From positions 186,001 through 250,000 of the forward strand of contig NZ_JAAOLX010000004.1 in assembly GCF_011601265.1 (NCBI RefSeq): a stretch of 64,000 nt of DNA, written 5' to 3'. The stretch comes from Iodobacter violaceini (lineage in GTDB: Bacteria; Pseudomonadota; Gammaproteobacteria; Burkholderiales; Chitinibacteraceae). How positions within the stretch are numbered: position 1 is the first letter of the stretch; each line of letters starts with the position of its first letter. The position numbers were made by a program, and so were the translations under genes. The notes beneath the pieces are model-generated. The model worked only from the letters and a program-made list of their open reading frames with translations, did no database searches and was not told the origin of the DNA. This document shows, one piece after another, positions 51,356-59,134 of the stretch.

Positions 51356-52294
51356 TTATTTAAGCTGAACGCGTGGATCGATCAATTTGTAAACCAGATC
51401 GGCCAACAAATTAAAAATCATCGTGGCAATTGCAATATAAATGGTTACTGCTTTAATAACGGGAAAGTCACTTTTATTCACAGCCAGTAATACTTCATTA
51501 CCCATACCCGGAATACCAAAGAAACTTTCCAGAATCAGCGCGCCCATCATTAAAAACGGCAACGACATCATTACCGTGGTCACTACCGGGATCATGGCAT
51601 TACGCAATACATGCTTGAGCATGATTTTTTGCTCGGACAAGCCTTTAGCACGCGCAGTACGCACATAATCATTATTCATTTCTTCAATAAAGAAGCTGCG
51701 GTAAAAACGAATATCCGGGCCAATTGAAACCAGCAAGCCCATTAATAATGGCAAGGGCACATAAATCAACAGATTGGTAAACAGAGAATCACCCCAGCCC
51801 CGCACTGGAAACCAGGCTAATTCATAAGCCAAGACATACTGCCCTACCACGATATACACCAGGGCACTGATCGACATGGCTACCGTACACGCAATAGTGA
51901 CCACGCGATCCGTTAAACCACCACGGAAATACGCCACGATCGCCGCCAATGGAATAGACACCAATAAACTCACCACCAGCAAGGATCCGGTTAAGGTAAG
52001 TGATGGCCCAATCCGGCTGGCAATCATAGTTGATACGGGCTGCTGCGTAGACCAGGACGTGCCAAAATCCAAAGTCAGCACCTGCTTTACAAAGATAAAA
52101 AATTGCTCTGGCAAGCTTTTATCCAATCCCAGCTGGCTGCGGATATTATTTAATACTTCTTCGGTTAAATGTTTCCCCCCAAGAATCAGGCTTGGGTCTC
52201 CCCCCACCACAGAGAATAAGAAAAACACCAGCAGCATCACCCCGAATATAGTCGGGATCATTTGTAAAACACGGCGAATAATATAGGCGAGCAT
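51356..52294 (-). CDS. Oligopeptide ABC transporter permease (DppB/YejB-like)
   Basis: 312-residue inner-membrane permease with the characteristic N-terminus MLAYIIRRVLQMIPTIFGVMLLVFFLF, six helices and the EAA loop NDYVRTARAKGLSEQKIMLKHVLRNAMIPVVT at about residues 208-240. The family pattern LDFGTSWSTQQPVSTMIASRIGPSLTLT lies before the transport domain. AAGGA site upstream. It lies between the binding protein (37 bases away) and the second permease. Confidence 0.94.
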   Translation of the reverse strand: MLAYIIRRVLQMIPTIFGVMLLVFFLFSVVGGDPSLILGGKHLTEEVLNNIRSQLGLDKSLPEQFFIFVKQVLTLDFGTSWSTQQPVSTMIASRIGPSLTLTGSLLVVSLLVSIPLAAIVAYFRGGLTDRVVTIACTVAMSISALVYIVVGQYVLAYELAWFPVRGWGDSLFTNLLIYVPLPLLMGLLVSIGPDIRFYRSFFIEEMNNDYVRTARAKGLSEQKIMLKHVLRNAMIPVVTTVMMSLPFLMMGALILESFFGIPGMGNEVLLAVNKSDFPVIKAVTIYIAIATMIFNLLADLVYKLIDPRVQLK

Positions 52295-52331
52295 TATTTT
52301 TCCTTGGCCACAAAGCGATCAGTATTGGTCA

Positions 52332-54107
52332 TCATTTTTTAATATCCAGATAGCGCCAAAGGGTATTAAATTGCGGATGAGGTTTATATCCCTTGATCCA
52401 TTGATGCGTCAGATAATTGTTAAATCGCGTGTCGCCCATCACCCAAGGCGTATCAGCCATCATGATTTTATTCATCTGATCATAAAGCGCATTACGCTCC
52501 GGGCTGTCTCCTAATTTTTGGGATGCCTCATAAAGCTTGTCGTAGCCAGGCGATTTGTAGCAGGCATAATTTTCGCTGCCAATATTTTTGCCATACAGCA
52601 TCATGGTGAAGTTATCACCATCCGGATAATCAGCCAGCCATGCCGCACCATCCATGCCATAGGTGCAGGTACGCAATGATTTAACCTGCTCATTCCATTG
52701 CATTTGTCTGAATGCTACTTTTACTTTGATCGAATCAAAGGCTTTTTGCCAGTATTCATTCCACTGCTTATCAATACCACTGGTGCCCGTAATAAAATCA
52801 ATTTCAAATGGCAGACCGCTTGGCAGCAAGCGTTTACCATCCTTGCCAATTTTATAGCCAAACTCATCCAGCAAAGCATTTGCTAAAGCCGGGTTATATT
52901 CAAAAGCCGCTTTAAAATTCGGATTATGCCCAGCCACATTGGGCGGAATAATATATTGTGCTTTCACAGCCTGATTACGGCGGATATTACGAATAGTATC
53001 TGTTGTATTAAAAGACATGGCAATGGCGCGGCGTAAAGCAATTTTATCCTTGCTCAAACCACCCACCACCGGGTTTTGCATATTAAATACGTAATAGGTA
53101 ATCTCTTCACCCAAATCACGGTAAAGTTTGATGCCCCGCTTCTTTAAATCAGGCTTTAAATCAGCACGCCATGGATCATTAGGATCAAGCAATAAAGAAC
53201 CACGTACCAAAGGCTGAGGCAAACCACTCAAATCTAAATCACCGTTTCTAAATGCCAGCCAGCGTGGTTGCTCTTCCTGAATAATAGAAACTTCAACACG
53301 GCCAATTTCCGGAATGCTTTTTCCATTCATTTCTTTGGCGATCTGCTGATCACCTTCATCATCACCTGGTTTGTAATCGATGATCTTTTTTCTGTAATTT
53401 GGATTCGCCACCAGCGAGATATGTGTGCCAGGCTTCCATTCAGTCACCATATAAGGGCCCGTACCTACCGGGTGGGACATCGTATTATCCGCATAAGCTT
53501 CCATCACTTCGCGTGCTACAGCACCCATATGCGGCATAGCCAGCACATATTGCAAAGCAGGATACGGCTCTTTTAAAGTGAGCTGCAGGGTGTAACGATC
53601 AAGGGTTTTAATACCCTCAACTGTTTTATCGTAATCAAGTTTGCCATTTTTGGCCGATTTTACCCACTCATCTAAGCCAATAAACTTGCCTGCAATTAAA
53701 TACCCTGTAGGCGAACCTGTAGCAGGATCAACAAGACGTTTAAGTGAATAGGCGTAGTCCGCAGCGGTTAATTCACGCTTCTGGCCTTTAAATGCCGCAT
53801 CAGGTGCAAAGTAAATGCCTTTTTTAATACGCAGGGTTAATACTTTGCCGTCTTCACTGAGCTGCGGCATTTCTGTCAGTGTATTAGGAACCAGCTTTAC
53901 CGGCCTTGCCATAAAGTCATAGGTGAGCATCGGGTCAAATACATTTTCTGTAATTGAGCTGGAATACACATCCGAAATTTTACCTGGATCAAAGCCCGTT
54001 TCAGGCGCAGGAAATGATACCCGCAACACTTTATTCATATCCGCAGCTAATGCTGGCTGGCTAAATAGCGCCCCCGCTATGGCGATGCTTAATAGTTTTT
54101 TCATCAC
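52332..54107 (-). CDS. Peptide ABC transporter substrate-binding protein (SBP_bac_5)
   Basis: 591-residue periplasmic binding protein with a signal peptide (MKKLLSIAIAGALFSQPALAAD). It belongs to the DppA/OppA/YejA family; features are the N-terminal VLRVSFPAPETGFDP, LTAADYAYSLKRLVDPATGS, HPVGTGPYMVTEWKPG and the C-terminal DGAAWLADYPDGDNFTMMLYG. A GAGGAG site supports 54107. It begins the ABC run and follows a secreted M3 peptidase gene after a 92-base spacer with a weak hairpin (54142-54171). The ligand is presumed a peptide from family and context. Confidence 0.93.
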   Translation of the reverse strand: MMKKLLSIAIAGALFSQPALAADMNKVLRVSFPAPETGFDPGKISDVYSSSITENVFDPMLTYDFMARPVKLVPNTLTEMPQLSEDGKVLTLRIKKGIYFAPDAAFKGQKRELTAADYAYSLKRLVDPATGSPTGYLIAGKFIGLDEWVKSAKNGKLDYDKTVEGIKTLDRYTLQLTLKEPYPALQYVLAMPHMGAVAREVMEAYADNTMSHPVGTGPYMVTEWKPGTHISLVANPNYRKKIIDYKPGDDEGDQQIAKEMNGKSIPEIGRVEVSIIQEEQPRWLAFRNGDLDLSGLPQPLVRGSLLLDPNDPWRADLKPDLKKRGIKLYRDLGEEITYYVFNMQNPVVGGLSKDKIALRRAIAMSFNTTDTIRNIRRNQAVKAQYIIPPNVAGHNPNFKAAFEYNPALANALLDEFGYKIGKDGKRLLPSGLPFEIDFITGTSGIDKQWNEYWQKAFDSIKVKVAFRQMQWNEQVKSLRTCTYGMDGAAWLADYPDGDNFTMMLYGKNIGSENYACYKSPGYDKLYEASQKLGDSPERNALYDQMNKIMMADTPWVMGDTRFNNYLTHQWIKGYKPHPQFNTLWRYLDIKK

Positions 54108-54141
54108 CGTCTCCTCATTTAATTCTATATATGCTGTAATA

Positions 54142-54171
54142 AATGCTTTTATTTTTTTGAACAAAAGCATT
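54142..54171 (-). terminator. Weak AT-rich hairpin between peptidase and binding protein genes
   Basis: AATGCTTTT / AAAAGCATT arms with a 12-base loop followed by TATTA. The T-tract is poor, so it may attenuate rather than stop transcription. Confidence 0.35.
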
Positions 54172-54199
54172 CACCTCAATCTGAATCTTGCTCAGCAGG

Positions 54200-56200
54200 C
54201 TATTGCTTAGCCGTTTTAGCCGCCGCGCCACGCTGGCCGGTAATTTCCTGAAAGAAAGCATCGGCATTAGGCTTGCGGCCGATAAATTCTTCAACTAATT
54301 CCATCGCAGGACGCTGACCACCGTTTTCTAAGATCAATTCGCGGTAACGCTTGCCCTGCTTCACATCCATCACATTGCTGCCGTAAGCCGACAACATATC
54401 CAGCGCTAAAACTTCAGACCACATATAGCCGTAGTACCCTGCCGCATAGCCACCCACGATATGGCCAAAGGTGCCGGGGAATTCTGTACCTGCTACATAG
54501 CCCAGCGGGGTTTTACCCTCCATAGCCTGCCATACCGCCTGTGGATCACCCGCATCAGCAGCAGCCAGGGCCATATCGTAGGCGGAGTACAGCACCTGGC
54601 GGGCGTATTTAAGGCCCAGGCCAAAGCGGCGCGCTTCATCCATTTTGGCAATCAGCTTAGGATCAATGGGCTTGCAGCTTGGGCAGGTCTCGTTAAACAG
54701 TGCTTCGGCCTCAGGCCGGCGAGCCCATTCTTCATACATTTGTGATGGCGCTTCAACAAAATCACGCTTCACCGATGTACCCGCCTGCATGGTGTAACGT
54801 GTTTTGGATAACACGCCATGCATCACATGACCAAATTCATGGAATAGTGTTTCCAGCTCATCCTGGTTAAAGCCTTCACGGCTAAAATTAGTGACTAAAA
54901 CACTAACCGGCGTTTGCCCGCTTAAGGTGCTTACACCGCGAACAGGGAAAGCCGCCGCATGCTTGTATTTGCCATCACGCGGGAAGAGATCAAGGTAAAA
55001 GCTGGAGAGGTATTTTTTGCTGCCGCGATCAAATACATCGTAAGCACGTACATCTTTGTGCCATGTTTTTAATTGAGCATTCGGGCGGAAATCAACACCA
55101 TAGAGTGTGCCGGTGACATTCATCATCCAGGCAATGGTCGGCTCAGTAGGGAACTGCTCACGCACTTGCTTTTGGTCGAGCTGATAGCGGCTGGCTTTCA
55201 GCTGCTCTTCGTAAAACTGCACATCCCAGCGTTTCAGTACGCTATCAGCCTTGCCGGTAAAGCGGGCTTTTTCCTGGCGCAGCTCTTCAATATCTGATTT
55301 TTCTAAATCAGCAACGCGGGATTGCACATCGGCCAAAAAGGTATTAACCGCTTCTGGCGTGGCGGCCATTTTATTGCGGATTGCAAATGCGGCATAGCTT
55401 GGGTAGCCGGTGAGCCGGGCAATTTGTTTTCTTAATTCAACGACTTCTTTGAGAATTTGCAAATTGGCAGCGCCACCAATTTTCATCCGGCCACTGTAAT
55501 AGCGCTCACGGGTGGCTTCGTTTTCTGCATAGCCCATTACCGCATCAATTTCTGGGTAATCAAAGCCCAAAACATACTGGCCTGCTGCGTCTTTTTTAGC
55601 AGATTCTAAAAAACTGGCCGACACGCCTTTTAATTCTGCGGCAGCAAAGCTAATTCTGGCCTGGTTGTCGCGCATATTGCGCGAGAAATCCTGCTGCAAC
55701 TTTTCAATTTTATTGAAAATTGCGGCTAATTCTGTACGTTTTTCTTTAGATAAATTAACGCCACGGTCTTCAAAATTGCTCAGCAAATCTGCACGGGCTT
55801 CCGCATCAATGGCATCTTTTGGTTTTAAAGCTTTAAAACGGCTGTATAAAGCCTCGCTTTGCAATACATCACTGATCAGTGCCGACATTTTTAAATTGCA
55901 TGCATCAGCCGCAGCACGTACAGGTGCTAAAGGGCTGACCTCAGAAAGTAATCCGGCCGGGCCGCCAAAGCGATCAAGATCCTGATTAATTGTATTCCAT
56001 TCACCCAATGTATTTGCCGCATTGACTTTAGCCAATGGCAGTTTTTCTAATGCTGCAATTTTTACTTTGGCATGGGAAATCGTTTGCTGACACTGGCGCG
56101 CAATATCGGCCGCATCAGGCAAAAGCAATGCGCCTCCCTGTGCTGCAAATAGCGGTGCAGAAGAAAACAATACGGCGAGGCTCATGGCGATTTTATTCAA
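54200..56200 (-). CDS. Exported M3 family metallopeptidase
   Basis: 666-residue zinc oligopeptidase (thimet oligopeptidase/PrlC/Dcp clan) with the catalytic ETLFHEFGHVMHG motif at about residue 450 and the downstream glutamate in DFVEAPSQMYEEW. Unlike cytosolic PrlC it begins with a signal peptide (NKIAMSLAVLFSSAPLFAAQ), so it acts in the periplasm or outside. I favour a TTG start at 56200 with GGGGA 6 bases upstream; an ATG five codons later lacks a ribosome site. It would trim peptides to a size suitable for the downstream peptide ABC importer. Confidence 0.9.
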   Translation of the reverse strand: MNKIAMSLAVLFSSAPLFAAQGGALLLPDAADIARQCQQTISHAKVKIAALEKLPLAKVNAANTLGEWNTINQDLDRFGGPAGLLSEVSPLAPVRAAADACNLKMSALISDVLQSEALYSRFKALKPKDAIDAEARADLLSNFEDRGVNLSKEKRTELAAIFNKIEKLQQDFSRNMRDNQARISFAAAELKGVSASFLESAKKDAAGQYVLGFDYPEIDAVMGYAENEATRERYYSGRMKIGGAANLQILKEVVELRKQIARLTGYPSYAAFAIRNKMAATPEAVNTFLADVQSRVADLEKSDIEELRQEKARFTGKADSVLKRWDVQFYEEQLKASRYQLDQKQVREQFPTEPTIAWMMNVTGTLYGVDFRPNAQLKTWHKDVRAYDVFDRGSKKYLSSFYLDLFPRDGKYKHAAAFPVRGVSTLSGQTPVSVLVTNFSREGFNQDELETLFHEFGHVMHGVLSKTRYTMQAGTSVKRDFVEAPSQMYEEWARRPEAEALFNETCPSCKPIDPKLIAKMDEARRFGLGLKYARQVLYSAYDMALAAADAGDPQAVWQAMEGKTPLGYVAGTEFPGTFGHIVGGYAAGYYGYMWSEVLALDMLSAYGSNVMDVKQGKRYRELILENGGQRPAMELVEEFIGRKPNADAFFQEITGQRGAAAKTAKQ

Positions 56201-56329
56201 TTTATTCCCCGGCAAAGGTTAATTGGTTATTACTTTGCAATTATTTTTTTGATCTGCAGACGTAGCAAAACTGGCACACGCAAATGCCTGCTGCCATTTT
56301 AGTTTTATCTTTTTTTTGGTTAACGCAGA

Positions 56330-56356
56330 AGAGCTGGGCGAATGACGCCCAGCTTT
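56330..56356 (-). terminator. Probable terminator after the second exbD of TonB system 2
   Basis: AGCTGGGCG / CGCCCAGCT stem with a 5-base loop just beyond the 56360 stop. The following minus-strand sequence CTTCTGCGTT is only moderately T-rich. Confidence 0.5.
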
Positions 56357-56359
56357 AAA

Positions 56360-56779
56360 TTACTTTATAAACTGCTCATGCCCGACAATACCAATCTTTT
56401 TTACACCCAAGCGCTGCGAGCTGGCCAGAACCAATGCCACAGATTCATAATTTGCATCTTTATCAGGGCGAATATGAAACTCTGGCTGCACAGCTTTGCG
56501 CGCTGCATCGGACAGATTTTTTTCTAAAGCAGCACGATCAGCCAAAGGAACACCCGCCCATGAAATGATATTATTGCTGCCAATATCAATCTGAACTATT
56601 TCCGGCTTTTCTGTTGATTTAGAAGGTGAATTAACGGGCATATCCAGTTTTACGGCATGCGTTTGAATTGGGATAGTGATAATCAGCATAATCAGCAAAA
56701 CCAACATCACGTCAATCAATGGCGTGGTATTGATTTCCATCATCATATCATCGTCATTACCACCGATTTGCATTCCCAT
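56360..56779 (-). CDS. exbD: ExbD family protein, second copy (TonB system 2)
   Basis: 139-residue ExbD/TolR-family protein with one membrane helix (about 16-42, TTPLIDVMLVLLIMLIITIPI) containing the conserved proton-path Asp in LIDVMLVLL, and a periplasmic domain ending KKIGIVGHEQFIK. GGAG site before the ATG. It follows another exbD after 101 bases. Two ExbD proteins in one tonB operon are known from Xanthomonas, where exbD2 has a substrate- or process-specific role. Confidence 0.93.
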   Translation of the reverse strand: MGMQIGGNDDDMMMEINTTPLIDVMLVLLIMLIITIPIQTHAVKLDMPVNSPSKSTEKPEIVQIDIGSNNIISWAGVPLADRAALEKNLSDAARKAVQPEFHIRPDKDANYESVALVLASSQRLGVKKIGIVGHEQFIK

Positions 56780-56880
56780 AATCGTTCTCCACAGCGCATT
56801 TGCTTTTTATATCTTATGATTCAGTGAATCAGGCCAGTGGCTTAAATAAATCACCCCATGGCCTGACCCATCGACAGCCA

Positions 56881-57318
56881 TTAATTCCTGGCAGGCGGCT
56901 CGGTAATAAAGGCGATTTTTACAATCCCCGCCCTTTGCACCGCTAAAACAATCCGGCCTACCGAGCTATATTTAGAAGACATATCGCCGCGAATATGGAC
57001 TTCCGGTTGCGGATCCATTTTTGCAACTTTAACCAAACGAGCCAGTAATTCTTCATCCGACTTAATCTGGGTGATATTCCAGTAAATATTGCTTTTATCA
57101 TCCACGCCTAAAACAACGTTTTCTGGCTTGGTTTGCGTCGGAATATTGACCTCTTTAGGCAAAGTCAATTTAATCGTTTGCGTTACAACTGGAATAGTAA
57201 TCAAAAAGATGATCAGCAATACCAACATCACATCCACCAATGGCGTGGTGTTGATCGCAGACATGACCTCATCTTCATCGTGGCTGGAAGCCCTTTGTCC
57301 TGGCCGCAGATATCTCAT
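56881..57318 (-). CDS. exbD: ExbD family protein, first copy (TonB system 2)
   Basis: 145-residue ExbD protein with a cytosolic N-terminus rich in charged residues (MRYLRPGQRASSHDEDEVMS), a membrane helix (about 25-48) with LVDVMLVLLIIFLITIPVV and the conserved Asp, and a periplasmic domain. Starts 5 bases after the exbB stop with a weak ribosome site, suggesting translational coupling. It differs clearly from the second copy in the periplasmic domain, so they are not a recent duplication. Confidence 0.93.
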   Translation of the reverse strand: MRYLRPGQRASSHDEDEVMSAINTTPLVDVMLVLLIIFLITIPVVTQTIKLTLPKEVNIPTQTKPENVVLGVDDKSNIYWNITQIKSDEELLARLVKVAKMDPQPEVHIRGDMSSKYSSVGRIVLAVQRAGIVKIAFITEPPARN

Positions 57319-57323
57319 GATGA

Positions 57324-58061
57324 TTACTTAGGTGTGCTGAGTAAATTGGTATGCAAGCGGGCTGCTACGGTATGAACCATCTCCACTACCAGCTTGTTAC
57401 GGCGTACTAACCAGTTGTAGCCCAGTACCGCAGGCACAGCTACTGCCAGACCAATCGCAGTCATGATCAAAGACTCACCCACCGGGCCAGCCACTTTATC
57501 GATCGAAGCCTGACCAGAAATACCGATGGCTGTCAGCGCGTGGTAAATACCCCAAACTGTACCGAACAAACCAACGAATGGTGCTGTCGAGCCTACAGTT
57601 GCGATAACCGACATACCGGCTTGCATTTTACTGCTGGCGTGATCCGCTGCATCGTAAGTTGCCATCGAAACCCATGTATTCAGGTCTACGTTTTTGCTTA
57701 ACTCACCATTGTGTTCGCTGGCAGCCTGGGCACCTGCATGTGCTACCGAGCTGTAAATACCATCATCTTTCAGCGCTTTAGCCTTAGTCAGCAGCTCCGG
57801 ACCACGTGCTTTCAGCAAATCACGGCCTAATTTGATCAGGCGGCGCTGATCCAGAATCTTAACAATACCCACATACCAGGTAGCAGCGGACATGGTCAGC
57901 AAAATCACTAAAGTACCTTTAGCAACGATATCGCCCTGAGCCCATAAAGCATCAATACCGTATGGATTAGCGACAGCTGTCGTGGTATTTGCAAGCACTG
58001 GCAAAGCACACGCTGCAGCAGCGGCTGCGAACATAAAGAATTGGCGGGAGAACTTAGCCAT
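57324..58061 (-). CDS. exbB: ExbB family protein with N-terminal signal-like segment (TonB system 2)
   Basis: 245-residue MotA/TolQ/ExbB protein. An extra N-terminal hydrophobic segment (FFMFAAAAAACALPVLANTTTAVANP) looks like a signal peptide, as in the longer ExbB subgroup. Three helices follow, with the signatures SVIATVGSTAPFVGLFGTVWGIYHALTAIG and VAGPVGESLIMTAIGLAVAVPAVLGYNWLV. GGAG site upstream. It lies 37 bases after tonB. Confidence 0.93.
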   Translation of the reverse strand: MAKFSRQFFMFAAAAAACALPVLANTTTAVANPYGIDALWAQGDIVAKGTLVILLTMSAATWYVGIVKILDQRRLIKLGRDLLKARGPELLTKAKALKDDGIYSSVAHAGAQAASEHNGELSKNVDLNTWVSMATYDAADHASSKMQAGMSVIATVGSTAPFVGLFGTVWGIYHALTAIGISGQASIDKVAGPVGESLIMTAIGLAVAVPAVLGYNWLVRRNKLVVEMVHTVAARLHTNLLSTPK

Positions 58062-58098
58062 GATTTACTTACTCCGTAATAAAAAGTGAGGGACTAAC

Positions 58099-58764
58099 TT
58101 ATTCTTCAGCAGATGCTGTAAAACCAAACTCTTGTTCAAGAGTTGCTTCACCCGATGCAGCTTTACAAACATGCTCTTTTAAAGCTTGTCTGATTGAAGC
58201 TTGAAACTGATTGCGATACCCCATAGGGATACTGCTTGCATATTTAATATTGGTAATATCGCTCAGCTTACCTTCCGCATTAACCTTAAACCAAACTGTA
58301 ACCACACCACCAATGCCATCCGCATCAGCCTTACGCGGATACTCTGGCTTGCCTAATTTGGAGCAATTGCCAATTGCTGAAATTGGCCCGGCAGGCGCAG
58401 CAACAGGTGCAGCTGTTGCCTGAGGCACAGCAGGAGCAGAAGGTGCTTTTGCTTCTGATGTAGCCTGAATCGTGTTTGTTGACTGGGTAGTCGGTGCAAC
58501 CACAGGCGGAGGAACATAGGCCGGCTGCTGTTGCGGTGGCGGAGGGGCTGTATCCTTCACCACTTTTTCAATTTTTGGGGGTGGCGGCGGCGGTGGCGGT
58601 GGCGGCTCACTGATCACAGCAACTTCAACCTTTTGCTGAATCACCTTAACCAAATCTTTGCCCAAGCCGGTAACCAGCGCATAGACAACGAGCACATGCA
58701 AGGCAGCCACTCCCGCTAAGCCCACTGCACGACGATCACGTGCATTCTGGCCAAAAGCTTCCAC
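58099..58764 (-). CDS. tonB: Energy transducer TonB (system 2)
   Basis: 221-residue TonB protein with a GTG start at 58764 preceded by AAAGGAG. Membrane anchor at about residues 16-36 (GLAGVAALHVLVVYALVTGLG) including the conserved His. A proline-rich linker with nine consecutive prolines at about 54-62 and further Pro/Gln runs follows. The C-terminal TonB domain starts near KLGKPEYPRKADADGIGGVVTVWFKV. No Fur-like site is visible upstream, unlike tonB of system 1, which fits a non-iron substrate. Next upstream gene is a TonB-dependent receptor. Confidence 0.93.
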   Translation of the reverse strand: MEAFGQNARDRRAVGLAGVAALHVLVVYALVTGLGKDLVKVIQQKVEVAVISEPPPPPPPPPPKIEKVVKDTAPPPPQQQPAYVPPPVVAPTTQSTNTIQATSEAKAPSAPAVPQATAAPVAAPAGPISAIGNCSKLGKPEYPRKADADGIGGVVTVWFKVNAEGKLSDITNIKYASSIPMGYRNQFQASIRQALKEHVCKAASGEATLEQEFGFTASAEE

Positions 58765-59134
58765 GATGCTCTCCTTTAAATAGATTCACGAAATAACTTA
58801 ATAAAACAATTAAGCAGCTACACCACTAAGATACGCTAGTAGAAAATGAATTTTTACTAGGGTTTACTCTAACTTTTGAAATAAAACTCTTAATGACCAG
58901 TCTTTTTATGAACTAATTTCTTTTATTAATAATTCAAAAGAAAAATCATAAAAAACATCACGACCATTTATTTGTCTAACAAAAATCACAAGACAAACAA
59001 CTGCTAAAAAATAGTCATTTAAAATGACCACTTGCTTGCAACAAATACGATATCACAAGCAAGTGGCCATTTATAATCTTTTACTTTATATCCTTATGCC
59101 AAAACACAGAGATATTCAGCAGGTTTCATACACA
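58765..59134. other. Intergenic region between receptor and tonB of system 2
   Basis: 370 AT-rich bases containing the hairpin at 59028-59066 near the receptor stop and, closer to tonB, the presumed tonB promoter. No Fur-type palindrome is seen. Confidence 0.55.
59009..59066 (-). terminator. Composite hairpin after the TonB-dependent receptor gene
   Basis: CCACTTGCTTG / CAAGCAAGTGG (11 pairs, 17-base loop, 59028-59066), followed on the minus strand by a small GTCAT / ATGAC stem and TATTTTTT. It lies about 70 bases past the receptor stop and is probably its terminator. Confidence 0.6.
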
